This document shows, piece after piece, positions 20,201-35,390 of a stretch of 64,000 bases of DNA (positions within the stretch are counted from its first letter, which is position 1; the number at the start of each line of letters is the position of its first letter). Where the stretch lies: positions 18,412,215 to 18,476,214 of the forward strand of contig CM065182.1 in assembly GCA_033026295.1 (NCBI GenBank), in the 5' to 3' direction. Below the pieces are notes generated by a model. That model saw nothing but the letters and a program-made list of their open reading frames with translations. It was not told where the DNA came from and did no database searches. The DNA comes from Channa striata (lineage: Eukaryota; Chordata; Actinopteri; Anabantiformes; Channidae). A program made the translations under genes and the position numbers.

Positions 20201-23200
20201 CGTTCTTGTTGACCAAACCCATCAGCTCCTCCGCATTGTTATCCTCCACAAGCACAACAGGACGGGAAAGAGAGTCTGTTTCCCGAAGCTGTAAGGGGAC
20301 GAAGAAGCAGCAATATGAGTGTGATAAATGACCATCTCCGAATATACCTCATTCATTGATAAAGCTTTAGCCATAACTGCATGCTCACCTCAGCAGCGGC
20401 ATTAGCATCATCACTGATATCAAAAATAACAGCTTGAGCTCCTTTCTCCAGCGCCATGCGAGCCTGAAGGAGTCAACACAGAAGAGTACTGTTAATAGGG
20501 CAATTTTTTACACAAGTCACCAGAATAATTGTCAACAAATACATATTGTGCAGTGTCACTTGTCAGAAAAGCAACAAAAAAACCCTTTAATGCTTCAGTG
20601 GAGAGTTCATGTCAGTGTGCTGGACTATCACTAGGTGGCAGTCACACCTTGAACCTTGGATTTCAGAACACAAAGTACAGCTGCTCCTGCTGCTTTTCCA
20701 CCTGACTCTGGAGGCCAGACACACATAGTGTGTTATTAGGGAGACCACAGCATAAATCGTCTGCCTGTGTTTAATGTGGTAGTTTAATCAATCAGTGGAG
20801 GATTATTTAATTAAGGAGTTGAAACTGATGGCAGAAATGGTCGAACACAATACTCAAGTAAAAGTGTATTTGCACAGACAAATACTCCGCTACAGTCAAA
20901 CATAGAGCTTTGAAGGAAGCACACACAACATTCAATTTAAATGTCTACACTAGTTTTGTTTAACTTTCAAAGGTGAAAACTCACGTCAAAGAAAACGTAT
21001 AGTCATCAAGAACGATGACTGTGATCTATGTTACTATAGCGACAGAGCAGAACAAAAATCACAGTTCATAAAGGTGAACTTGATTTTAACCACTTCATGG
21101 ACTGACAGCTGGTTAATTCATGGTCATACACCAACATTTACCACTTCATTGTATTTTCTTATTATCTACACCTGCAAAAAATAAACAAATAATTAATTTA
21201 AAGTAAATGTAGTGGAGTTAAAGTTATTTTGAAAGTAGAGGCAACATAAAACATGTACAACTGCCCCAAAACTGTAATTTTTATTTTAAAGTTATACAGC
21301 GTGAACTTCCCCCAGTCTTGCAACAGCAACGAACAGTGAGAGGGAAATAAACCAATAAACAATTAATTATAATTACTGACTAGGTAATATATATTTTTAT
21401 GGAGAAAGTAAAAAAACAAATAGCAGACTTTTCATCAATATCTCATTCCATGCTCTCCAGTGTCTGGCATCCGCCAACGCAGGGAGAAGACACAGGTTCA
21501 AACCCCTAATCATCCAGGTCCAACTCGACACTAAACGGTAGTTCCAAGGCTGCAGCTCACAGTGCAGGGCATAAGACATTCACAAATTGTTGGGAAAGAA
21601 TCATTCAGTTGATTAATCAGGTTTACAAGAAACCTGTTGTGTTTAGTGGCAGCAGTGAAATCTTTATGGTTTCTTTATCTTCTAATATTCTCAATTTGTA
21701 CCCATCTGTGAGTGTGCGCACAGTACATGTTTACAACCCCGTCCCACAGAGCGGCAGGCGGTATTCATAGGCCACGGTGCTGACGGTCAGAGAGGGGCAA
21801 ATACAAATTGATATAGTCACTTTGATCTGGCTCCCAGCGTGTGCAGCAGTTGAACATGTACAGGCCTAGATGGGCTGTGGTCACTTAGGAGGAAAAATAC
21901 AATCTTTGACGTGTGGGAATTTGCTTTACCTTTTGTGGCACAGAGCCCATACTGTCTATCCTTTAACTGTGGTTCAACACAGACACGCACACACAATTAC
22001 TGACTCACTCACTTACAGTTCAAGTATATAACATAATATGATTCTCAAATTACGGTTTCTGTGGACAGACCTAACAAGTCTATTTCATCATATCCAGGTT
22101 TGTTATGGTCGGAACTGAAGCAGACATGCTTGTGGTTAGGTAAACACCCGTCCTTACGATGTGCAGCTTGACGTGTGATTAAACATTATTTGGCATTTGC
22201 GTAAAATCAATTTCAGCACCGGAAATGAATGCGGTTTACAATGTTATCCAAGGAAGACGTTATCACTGAAAAACAAACAACACACACACCAAGACAGTCC
22301 GTTGCTACTTTTAACACTGACTGGCATTTGAAGAGGGCGCGGGTGATGTTTTGCCTTTTTTTTGGTTAAAGTTATGGTGTGAAGCAGGTAGAGGTTTCTG
22401 CAAAAGCAAGTGGTCACAAATGGCCACAAAGCAAGAAAGAGACAATGTGATGTTAAAGGCATCAGCAGGTATAAAACACACAATCCTTAACTTACAGTAA
22501 CAACTCATTGATGAGGGATCGGGTGGGCTCCACTATCAAACAGGAGCCGGCATGAACAGCACAGGGCTCTGAAACTGAAGCAGCTAAACAGACTTCAGGC
22601 ATGTCTCTGTTAGTCCTCGCTCGAAAGCTTTCCTTGCTGTGACGTGTCAAACTGTGTTGTGTCACATTTGTTCACACTTGTGTAAAATGTGCTGGCCCAC
22701 CAATCATTCTATAAGTTTGGAGTGCTATGGCCAAAAAAGTTCACAAAGTCAATTTTCAAAATGATTATTTTTTATAGCTTTCCTTAAGTTGTATTACTTC
22801 CCATTGTAATTTGTTAAGTTTTCATGTTTTTCTTTCAAAAAACAGCACACAGCCACACATTCATAGCACTCACACTGACTCACTAAGATAATTACTATTG
22901 TCACATGGTCACATGATTCTTCCAAACTTCCTCTCACTATTAGGTTTACAGGTTTTTATTGGGCCTTGTCAGTCACCTATAAAGCAGACTGAATAGCATA
23001 AACCTATATGAAGGTAGTCCCTAAATAAAGTTGAAGAGCATTGTCTTTGTACCTGGTACTTTGAGACTAGAGAACGATACACGATGAATTCCATCTGACC
23101 ATGAGTATGGATGATAGCTCTGGTTTGTCTAATTGCTTACAGTACAGTCAGTACCTCAGCACCTGGTTCTCTTTAAGTATGAGAATATGAGACATTGAGG

Positions 23201-26200
23201 TCACTTAACAATTTTACAACATTTTAAAAACCTTACAGTATGCACATACTGTTCTGTAGTATTCATCCTACTACAAGCTGCAACACAGGATCAAGCCCGG
23301 TAAGGGATCTGTCCTCTCAGGCAGTGTGTGGACAGTCAGCGTTTGTTTACCTCCCCGATTAAGTGCTGGTTTGTGAGCCCGGCCCAGCATCCCGGTGTGT
23401 TCCCGACTAAACCGAGCTGATGTGATGTTGTTATGTCACATACAGCAACCACCGCACAAAAAGTTTGGTTTTTCAGGTGTCAATCTCTTTAGAGGTAGGT
23501 ATATTAAGAAGGAATAAATTCACATTAAACAAGAACAATGAAGGAGGTTGCACAGTAAAATAAATTAAATATACTTTAATGACTTTGAAGAATGCAACCA
23601 GGAAATAAGACATTTCATCAGCTGGTGAGCAAGTGGTTTGGGCCTTTTTTTAACCATTTGATACACCACCAACTCATCAGAACCCTGACCATCCTTTTTT
23701 TTCTCAGATAATCCCCACAGTGCACTGGACTCTATATGATAAACTCTTAATTTATAGCACTTTGACTAATTTCCCAGTGTTGTTCTGTGCATGAGTGCGT
23801 TACTCTATGGAATGATGTGTGTGGGAATAGTGAGAGTGAAAGAAGTAAAGAGGAAAGAGGAGTGAGGCTTTGGTGCTGCTGAATTAAAGTGTCTAATGAC
23901 AGAGTACAGAGCTCTGGATCTACAGGTCTGAGGCGGACGCCCTGCTCTGTCATTTCTGACCAGCCTGGCACACTGGAACCATTACTGAGGCACTGGGACA
24001 CGCAAATAGCTAAATGAGGAGCAGGCTGAGGCAGGGACGGCTGATGATAAAGAGGAAGAAGTGACATTAAAAACAGGTGTAGTTTTTTTGTTTATATGAT
24101 GTACTTTTAAAAGTACTTAAAACTCCACACAATTACTTTTAGGCATTTTATGCCTTTTTTGTGCAAAAGTAGACATATTACGTTAAATGAAAGAGAGGGA
24201 GAGATGCAGCAAAGGCACCAGACTGGACTTCAAACAGCAACCTTGCAAATGATGGCATGGATTGACTGATTACTGAACAGGCCTATAGAAAGGAAAAATT
24301 ATCCAAATAATCAATAATAAGAGACAAATACAACCACAAAGAGAGTAAAAACAATTACAAAATCCATAACAATTCCATGACAGACTCACTGGTGGTCCGT
24401 CTGGGGGTCCTATAACTTTTAATCTGTCTGTGCCCAGGGGACTTTTGTCTCATTATTTCTTCAAGGTTAACAGTCAGTGTCCCACTACTCAACAGGACAT
24501 GTGAACTGCTGCTTGTCTGATTTCAGGGCCCAAACAATGAAGGGAATTCACAGATTGTTCCTTCATTTACACTCGTTAGAATTATCTTGAAACTGAAGCA
24601 GAAATACTTGCTCTTTCAGATCTCATTATTAAGTACAAGGACATCTACAGCTGCAGCTTTTTGGACCGAGCTAAACTGTAACACAAGCATGTTAACACGC
24701 TCCTACGAACAATGGGAACATGCTGAGGTATTGTGTCTACAACAAACGACTTTCACATGCTAACACATAATTAACACATGTTAATTATCATCATGACCTG
24801 ATGATCATATTAAATCATAACGTCATAAAGTCACTGAAGTCTGCACCAACGCTGCAACTCATTTAGTAGCTTTAGGCATAAATGTTTTTGGATAAAACAA
24901 GCCGACTGATTAGGATTAAACCATTCTTTAGTTTAGTTTAGTTTTTTTGTCTCTTTCTACTTTTTCTTTTGTTGCTGGTCTTTGTGGTTTCATATAAAGT
25001 GATTCTTTGATTTAAATAATCTTGTGTGCCAAAATAAAATTATCATCATCATGCAGCACAGTTCGCAGGCACTTGGTGACCTTGCACCTTTAGGTGAAGT
25101 GTGTCATTCCTAATATGTTGACCAATCGCTTGTGAAAGTAAAAACATTTTTCCAATTTATGAATTAAGAAAAATTTTGAACAATCCTATCTGCTCTAGTT
25201 TTCTATGTGTATTTGCCAGTATATAATTTCTAATAAATAACGTACATGGATCAAGTATTCTATTCATATTCAGATTCAGAGCCCAATAAGAATATGCAGG
25301 ACATACATTAAACACTTTTTATTTTTAACTTTTATATCTTTCTGTCCCACTACAGTTATGGTATGTAAATGTTGACATTGCTTGATAAATTACATGAAAA
25401 ATAAGCTGCACAGCATGACACTTAAACACAGTTTACCTGACTTTAAAGCTGTGTATTTCAGTCTAATTGTGTGAAAATAATTGTTGTATATGTGTGCGCT
25501 GCGTGATTGTCGGGTGCTTGCCACTGGCTGCGCCAGTTGAGGTAGTCGGAGGAGGGAAGGGTGTGGCCCTGCTGGGTATCCATTACTCACAGGGGGGTAC
25601 TTTGATGTGGGGCCGCTGGAGGGTGGGCGAGTACCGTATGAAGAAAATGGGAGGGGGTAGGCAAGTCAGGGCAGGTGAGCAGATTCTATGCTCTCAGGAA
25701 AAGTATTGAGCCTGAAGGGGTGGGCCTGAATCACTCACTGCTCCACATACACACACACACGCACAATCTAGAACCTCTAAATCTAGAACCTGGGCCACGT
25801 TTCTCTTGCAGAAGGAGCGGCAGACTGAAAATCTTTATGAACCTGATCTGCCTGGGTGGAGAAATGAGGGGTCATTTAAAGGAACTCGGCCCGCCCTCCT
25901 CTTTCTCACTGCACCACTCTTGTCTCTCACCCGCTCTCGTTAGCAGGCTGCACTGTGACATAGATGTGCGATACAAATTGACAGAAAAAGACTAATATCA
26001 TCTGATACACTGTCACTGGCTTAACTCATCCTCCAAACTTCAAAGAGCCGGGCAGCGAGCAGCCTGGGGGCGAAGATGGAGCTGATGTGACCACTCCTGA
26101 CAGCCGTTATGACGGAGATGAGAGGTCCAAGTTGATCATACATGAGCCAGCATTTAACCTCACATTTCACTCTTGAAACATAACACGCACAGTGCCTGAG

Positions 26201-27814
26201 CAAAGTTTTAAAACTGACCATCAGCCACTATAAAATGCTTTTGAAAAACTGTTTAATTTTGAGAAATATGCTTAATCTCTCGCTTAATGAATGCCAAAAG
26301 TTTAGATTGATACCACTCTGCACGGAAGCAGAGGGAGTCCAGTAGCAGTGATGTGTGGAAAAGTAAAAGAAAAAGCTAAACAAAAGAAAAACATCAGTTT
26401 ATTGTCACCTGTGCTGCACACCAGCTAAACCATTTACCTAAACAATTTTAATATGATAATATTACAACACACTACTACTAATAATAATGTTTTGTGCAAC
26501 TATCAGTACAATACCTTATAAGACCTTTGGTTACTGTGGAAAGATTACAAGAGCCAGAAAGTATTCTAGAAGCTTGAGCTAGGGACTGTTTGATAAATTA
26601 CAAATATAATTTTATTTTTTTTATTTCATCTTTGTTTCACTAGGAGAACCTCTTGAGATTAAAAATCCCATTTTCAAGAGGGTCCTGAATGGACAGACAT
26701 TAAACATAAAATCAATCACCATATCCTGAATAATATATACTGAATAATTACATGTATGTACCATTGTGGTTAAATCTGTGACTTCTGCACAATTATGCTC
26801 ACTTTTGTGCATGTTTTTTAAAGCAGTCAAAGTGTGAATGTCTACCACGTTTAATGTTTTTTGTACAATTCACACAAATGTGTATACACTTAAAAACTGC
26901 CAGTGTTGGAAGTCTTGACTTTGGTGATGGTGCATTAATGTATAATGTAAATAATAACCTTTTTTTGACAGTTTCAGTCCAACAGTGCATTATCAATGCT
27001 GTCTCCTGCTATACTAAACCATCACTATAATTAACTAAAGCTGTGTAAGCATATGAAATACTTCCAAAATTAATTACAACAGTAAATATCACGATATACT
27101 TTAATTATAGAAGTACTTGACTGTAATAAGTATAATTAAGTAAACCACCTGGGTTAGATGGCAGGGAAAGAAATATAAAGCGTTGGATCCCTGGATGTAC
27201 TGACTCTTCTGATCTCGTAGTGAACACAAACATACCACACCCCACCTCTGATGCTTCTTCTCAAAATACGTAGAGGACTTTAAAAAAAAACCTCAGTTGT
27301 GAAAGTTGCCACATTAGTCAGTGTCTGATCCCACAGAGGAGTCACTTTCTCTTTATTGTTTGTATTACATTCAATGAGCATATTCAGGTAGGGATAATCC
27401 TCCTTTTAGTGGAAAATAGACCCTGGCTTGGTATCAGTAAGTGGACACATTCCTTTAGTACTGATGGGAATATGGCTATATGTGGGGGAGAGTGTAAATA
27501 ATTCTCTATTTGTGGCTAGCGTTTTTTCTCTCACCGATGGGTGGCAACACAGAGATTCAGGGGAAGCCAATTATAGGGCCTTTCCCCGGCCTTTTAAGAG
27601 GCAGATAATGTTCTTGTTTTCATAAAGCATCCTGTTATTTAATCAGGCCTGTAAGTGAGAGCCTTGACACCCCTCCTATAGTGTACAACAGCCTCCCTCC
27701 TCTCACTCCCTCCCATCATTCCTGCCCTGAGCCCTCCATCTCATTCAACAGCTCTTGTAAGCCTCCAGGAATTCATTCTTGGAACAGGCCATGCAGTAAG
27801 CCGTGTCTTTCTGC

Positions 27815-27846
<32 letters not shown>

Positions 27847-30800
27847 ACCAGTGCAGTGGTGATTACACCCCCGTTGTCTTTAACGCAAACAATGTTGCAC
27901 CACTTTGTTTGATTTCAATCTACAAAACTATCATTCATTACGTCCTGTGGTGTTAGGCATTTCTGCCTTTACTAAACAAATGCAAATCACATTTCACTGT
28001 CAGTCAATAGGATATTTGCTTATTAAAATAAGGCCAACTACATCTTTTCCATTTACTCTATGGCAGCTATTCACAAGAAATTAAATATTTTAGTGGTGGA
28101 AGAATTAAAGAAAAATGCCATGCGGGTGTCGCCATTGTTCCAGTGGTGATCCACAAAAGTGTGATGATGCAAAGACACAAACAGATCCTCCTCCTCTGCT
28201 ACTCGTTACAAACATGCTGTTGTGGTGATATGACCCCATCGGTCACATGCCCTCTGCATCCAAATCCAGGCAGGATGGGGTCACCGTGACGCGCATGTAA
28301 ATATGTAGTTAAAACAAGTACAACGCCACATTAGAGGTGATGAAAAAAAGAACAGAAAAAAATGAGCTGCCTAGTCTGACAACAGACCAGGGCCCCTAGA
28401 TAACCAGATATTCCACATCATGTGGGTGTATTACAATCATCACTTTCATCACCAACACTCAAACATTTTCATATGTTATGTTTACTCAACACTAAAAAGG
28501 TTAGTGGGTCACGTCACACAGATAATGTTCCCACCACAAACAAATTGTTCCAGAGTTTGTTTTGAACCTTGACAGGGACCACATGGTCTGCATGGTCTCA
28601 GTGCAGACCTGGCCAAAAGATCTGCACCATGAGTGAATGAACCAGAGATCAATTTAACGGGACTAAACAAGACAGGTGTGAAAAGACCCAGGGTTATTAG
28701 GCACGGCTCCATGCAAATCTGAATCGAAAGTCTTGTTGTATCCTATTAAATTACTGTACACACTTTGTACCCAGTAAATCTTGGAAGGCAACTGGCACAA
28801 CCTGAGTCAGAGTTAAACAGGTTCATACTGCGAAAACAAGCTCTCCGTCCCTCCGCCTGCAGTACTGGACACAAAGACCTATTTGCTAGTTTGCTTTCAA
28901 CTCGGAGAGATGCTTAGTGCTCACTTTCTTGCCTGGGGAAGTAGTTATTGGTAACACAAACCTGTCTACTTTCCACTTCACTTTCAGCAATAGCGTGCCC
29001 TTGCCCAAGCCCGAGGCAAGCCAGAAAAAAAATGTAAAAGAGAAAGAGATGAAGACAGAAAGAAAGAAAAGTGTATGGCAGAGAGAAAGTGAGACTGTAA
29101 AGGGTGAAGGGACATGGGGGAAATGTCTTTTTTGAAGGGAATGTTTCACTTAATCTCATAAAGGCGGCGTGAAAACCTCCATCTGTTTGCCGAGCAGTTC
29201 AAAAGAGACTCCACATGCCCCCGCTTGCTGCTATATAAAAACAACATTCTAATGCAGATCTTAAAGAGGGCCAGCGGCTCAGCGTGCACAATGAGAACTG
29301 GGATGTACCAGATGAACTGATGGAGGATGGGAGGGTGGAAAGAGTATTAGGTAGGTAAACGGCGGTGGGGTGGGGTGAGAAACACCGAGAGAGACTGCTG
29401 GCGACAACAGAAAGGGAGGAGGAAGATGTGAAAGAGTCGAATCAAAGCAACAAATTTTCCTGTCAACAGTCCTGTTTTTGACCCGCTATACCCCGACCTT
29501 GAGACAGAAGACAGACAGACAGGACTAGAGTGGTGTTGCCCTCTGGCCTTGCCTGCTGCTCCTCTGAATCAACCCATTCACCTTTCCACTTGTCTGACTT
29601 TCTCCTCCTTTCTCTTCTCCCTCTTCATGTTTCACCATGAGGTTCACCATTCGCTCTTGTCATTAATACAGGAATGTCCTGGCGAGAATGAGACTTTGTG
29701 TCTTATTGTGGATCCTTAGCAGTGATTCAAGGGCGGCACCTTCACATTCAGTGTGTGAAGATTAAACCCTCCTGTTCAATGAAACCTTCAACACTGAGGA
29801 TAAAAATCACAAATCTGTGAATGCCACAATTGTGTTACAAAAATAAAAATTAATATATATTTATATTTTTTTTATTGATTCAAACACTAGGAACCAAGGG
29901 TGACTGCAGCGATGCCTCTGTAGTGAGGTTTTCCTGCGCACTGATGCCTCTGCACACCTCCAGGCTTCCTCTCCCTGTAGCCAGGCAAGACCAGGCCCGA
30001 TCCCGACTGCAAAGCTATTTTGACGAGCCGCCTCTCTAAAAAACTCCAGGGTTCAAACTGCTGGAAGATCAAAGAACTTATACAGCAGTAATAATAAGTT
30101 ACTGGCCTATGAACGCCTCATTCATCAGGGAAAGGCAGTGATATAGTACAGTTGTAACTGCAGGGCCATTAAGCCCTCATCATATGATCCTATTTGCCAT
30201 CCCAGTGTGGAAAAACATCTTCAGCTCTGTAGGCAGAGTGAAAATAAGAGAGAAGCTCTTATCAGTCAAGTGATAAAAAGTGCACAATGTTGTCTCTGAG
30301 AGAAAACACCTCCAACACCTGTCCCAACTCATCATGCCTTCCTCCCAGCAGCTCCACTTCATCACTAAGGCTGCGAACGCACCATCATGCCCGGCTCAAA
30401 GTGTCTCCCAACCAGTTGTTGGTATTTTCCTAACAGCAACCCGGCATGGAATTGTATCATCTGGGCTCCAGCTCTCTTTATGACTATGACACGGTGTTCT
30501 ATTTTTGGGTCAGCATTTTTCTCCAATCGGCACAGACGACAGCTTGATGAAACCCTGACCCCGCCACGCTCCCTTTGAACTGACAAGTGAGAGATGTGCC
30601 GCCCTAATATGAACAACCTGAGATTCGCTCTCGAATACCAGTAGCAGCCCTGCATGAGGGTGGTGTGCTTGCCCTGAGGGAACTCATAAGTAGCCTAGCG
30701 TGCATAGACGCTCACATGAGCAGCCATACAAGAGTGTATGCACGTTTGTCATGTGTGCTAACTCACCAATACAACACTGCCTGTGAATGAGGACACTGTA

Positions 30801-33800
30801 TTAGATTTTAGAGGGAACAAATAGCTTCATTAGTACACAAGTGCATCTAACAGCTGAGATAATGTCGTGCTTTCCGTGCAAATGAGCCCATTTCTGCCTG
30901 CTTCAGCTAAAAACCGTCTCCTGCTGCTTTTACAAAGTGAGTTAACTGAACTGAAGCTGAATAATTACCATAAACGTTCTCTCAAGAAAATGTAAAATCT
31001 GTGGAGACCAAACTTAAAGGTCATTTTCTCTTTCTAGACAATGTCCTTAGAATCAGGTCCAGTTCAGCCATGCAGGACATGGTAGGAGCTTGTCCAAATC
31101 AGATGCATTTCTCAGCTAATAGAAATGCTGAGTTTGGTTTGGGCATGGGGTGGCACATGGGTAGAATGTGCTAAAGGCACAACATGATACAAAAAGTGCA
31201 CAGCAAATCAAAGCAGAGTCAGTTGCATAATAGAAACTTTATCAGCTTGCTCACTGAACTCTCTGCTGTTTTCACACATGGGTTCAATTTGGACATTTTG
31301 CAGCTTAACATGAGGGGGCTTGCATGAGGAAGTCCAGCTAATGTCTGGTCCAATAGACTTTTATATTCTCACACACAGTTTTGCTAGATAAGTTCAGGAC
31401 TGAAGCACATGTTTAAAAGTTAGTTAAGTTAATTTCTCCTTGATTATCATAATTTGCAACAAAATTCATAACTTTGTTCAATCCAAACTCACAAAATGCA
31501 TACTATGTTTCTTATTGATTCTGAAATACTATTTATGTAGATATCATCTCAGTTTCTCAATTTGAGAAACTGGAAAAATATTCCATAGTAATATAGGTAT
31601 TTCTTAGATTTGGATAAGAAAAAAACTTTAGAGGCACATGTTTTACAATCCACACATACATGCACACACAGGTGATATCCCACTAGCTTCTATTTAGGAG
31701 AGGTTCGTCCTACCGAGTGGCACTGCAGACATCTCACTGTTTGTGTATAAAAGTTTTGTGGCAATGCTGTCGACAATCTCATGTTGCACTGCACAATCAC
31801 ACGAGACTCTGTTCCCCCACCGTGCCTACAGTAACTATGTAGAACTGGTACACAGCCCATGTGTCATTTCAGTGTGGGGAGAAAAAAGGACGCTAAGAAA
31901 AGAGTATCTGAAAACATCGCATCTCAAAGCAAACAAAACATCTCGCAGTTTTTATGTACGTGTGCAGAGGACAGTTTGTTGTGCCGTCAGCTCAGAGTCA
32001 ATGTTTGGCTTAGCAACGCTGGCATCAGGCAAGAAACAACAAGACATGCAGATGAGAGCTGCGGCCACAGCTGGGGTGTGTTATGCTGAAAATATTCTCA
32101 AGGGGTGCACCTTTAGGCCAGAGAGTTTTCCACCTATTTAAGGTGACAGGACGAGTGGAAAGACTGCAGCGGAGAAGCAGGCGCTTCGTGAATCGCTTTG
32201 ACCTCATGAGGAGTGAGGACAGTGCTGAACTCAGCTTAATGAAAACAATGCAGGTTCAGGTGACATCTGTTAACCTGTCAACTGTGGGCATTTCTATATT
32301 CTGAATTTCAAGTTCAAATTTGATCTTCTTGAGTAAAAGCTCTACAGTAAAAGTGTTCCTGGAATGCAGCTGTAAAACGCATGTTTCCTCCAAAACCGAT
32401 CAGTATTACAACACAGGTTCAAGTTAGATCTTAAAGCCTTTCCTTAGTATTCCATGTATCTTGGAGTAGGCTGCGTTGCTCCAAAGGTTACGAAGGTCAC
32501 CAAACATAACCCATTTCGTTACTCTCTAGAATGAGAACTTAATCCAAACCCAAATGTGTTTCGATAACCATACTGTCCCTTGTTTTCACACCTGTTCACC
32601 TAAACAGACCCACTGAGACACACTTTACTATCAACCTTTTTCTATTTCATTCACACAGGTCACAAAAGCCACTGTTCCAAAAACCACAGGACTGCGAAAT
32701 GCAAAACACACCACTTGTTTTTGAAGTGGTGACAAAAGGAGGAATGCACTTTCCCTTTGAGGAGGCAGGCCTGAAGTATTCCGCTCATTGTTCCGTCTTT
32801 CACAGAGCCAAGCTCACCGTGAAAGGCCTCCCCCAGAGATAAAGCTTGTTCCTGTGCGTGCTAACCCTCCTGACAGCACCGGGTCTGTGGTAAAAGTACA
32901 TCTTTTAGAGCGTTGATATTTCCCCATACCTGTCCACAGAACCCTGTCCCTGAACTTGCACCACAACCAACTGGTGACCTCCACAGACACCACTTTTGCC
33001 TCAGTCTAAAAATCTATCCAGAACTGTGCACAAGACTTTCCAGACAAGCTAAGGTGAATAAGGTGGAATGCAAAAAACACTCCTTGTGGTCAGGACGTCC
33101 CTTCGTGTCCTATGGGAATATACTCCCCTGTTTGCGAGATAACAACACAACTCCTCACACCCAGATTTTCTGTCCTTCTAATGTTGTTCCAGGTCCCTTT
33201 ATTTGTTCCACAGTAATCTTTACTTACTCACAATGACATCATTTTACAGAGATGCAGTACCTGAGTACATAGCTGCACTTAAGTTATTCCTGATGAAGCA
33301 AGAGGGATGCACAGACCGAAACATAAGTGTTTTGTGTTGGGAATAGGGAGTTTAAGTTTAAAATGCCAGTTTATGTGTAAGGGCGGTGACACACCCACCC
33401 GACATAAAGAAACGAGCGAAAAAGGCTAATGGCTGTGTCGGCACTTTTTGCTTTCTGTCTGGTCTGACAAGGGGCACTTGAGCATACTGCAAAGATGACA
33501 GCTGATGATACATGTTCAGTGTTTGGAAAAGCTGGGGACACACACCTGGAGACTGGCAAACACTATCAAAGACTAACACAGATTTCTGGTCTCTGACAAT
33601 CTGGAAGAAGACACACTTAATGAGTGATTGCAAATGACTAGATGTTTTCCTAATTGGTCCTAAACATTTCATCCAAATGAACAGAAAAATGTAACCTTCC
33701 CAAAAACTGCTGCAAAAATGTCATATGTTAATATTTTTTCCACAAAAACTCTTTATAACTAATTCAGCCTGAAATATGCATATTAAATATTTTTGGGGGG

Positions 33801-35339
33801 TTCAACCCTTTAAACCATTTAACCCTTTTGTGTTTGCCTTACACCCCATTTTTTTATCAAAGCAAATGTGGCCTACTAAGAGAGTGTTTATGAATTTGGA
33901 CAAACGAACACTTTAAACACACACCATCAATCCAACATCAGTAGGGACACCCTTGCAGGAAATCGTAAAATGTGGGAAATTTTGCTGCATGCTTTGAATA
34001 GAAAAAAGTAGCACCATCTGGTGGACAAATATAAAAAATTTATTTGAAGGTCAGTAGTCCAAAACGAAATCTTAACCTAGAGGAATGCTTTAGTTTAATC
34101 AAATAAAAGATGTCTTTTTCAATGGTTTTTAAGGTGACATTTGTCGCTAGGATCAAATGTGTTGGTTTTTGTGTAGCTTAGCCATTGTAGGCTAATTTAG
34201 GGACATCACAATTCTAAACTTTTTTTAAATGAATATCCTCTGGCAAATGTAAGCTATGTTTATTACACACAGCCAAAATGGCACAAAATGCGGTTATATT
34301 TTATACCTTTTTATTTTCAATACCTATCAGAGTGGAAGATGCCCCAGAGTGAGGTGGAAAAGGGCGATTCGCTCTGGCGACTACTGATGGGAAAAGCCAT
34401 AGGAGAAGTAGTAGTAGTTTCAATACCTAACTCGTGCAGTGGGTAGAGGTTAAAGCACTACTTTAAAAATGGCTGGACCGCTTCCATTAAAACAAAAGCA
34501 ACTGATTGTGTCCCTTTATTCATCCCCATGAGCAAATGACCAAACAAATACATACCATTATTACAAAAACAATCTCCCTAACAGCATGGCCATGGCCATC
34601 ACAGGAAGACACGTGTAGGACGGTTAAAAAACCCTGTGAGCTCAACATTCCTGTGTCTATTTGCGTCATCATGAAAGGATCAAGTGACAACGGCCTCAGG
34701 AAAACACCTCTACAGTCAACACGGACCATATCTCAAAAAACAAATTAAATGAGACAGTCGTCAGAGATGTACCAGTCAAATTACATCATTGGTACAGTAA
34801 AAGCCATAATGAGTGCACCGAGTGAAAAGACGGCAGTCATTACGCTGCTGGACTCTACACTTAGAAAGCACTTCCTACTGAGTTATCTTTACATTGATAT
34901 GGTGAGAGCTAAGACAGCACCTAAGTTTAGCAACAGAGGAAATGGGAGGGAAAAGACTGTCATCAGGGTCAAACAGGCACAAACAGAAAATGTGATTAGT
35001 CAGACTTGTTGTTTCTATAGAGACACAATGCCATAGGGAGGAAACATCTGAGAAGGTGCAGCAAAACAGATTCTCTGAGCAGCTTAATGGAAAGGGAAGC
35101 TTGAGAATGGTAAGCCGGGAGCTACATCACTTTTGAAGCACTTTTGCAGTCAGGATGAAATGATCAAAGTGGTGTAAACCTATCTGACAAAGAGCACAAG
35201 GAATATGACCCACAGCATAACATGAAGAAAGAGATTGTACCTTATGCTCAAAATGACAAAAAAATGATTTGGAAATATCCCTATGTGGTATTCACAATTA
35301 CCCTAAAATGGGAGCATCAAGTGTGCGGTGTGTGTGTGC

Positions 35340-35390
<51 letters not shown>

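Noticed and set aside
21418..21600. GGTTCAAACCCC word suggesting a tRNA or SINE
   Set aside because: No paired A box and no foldable arms; left unassigned.
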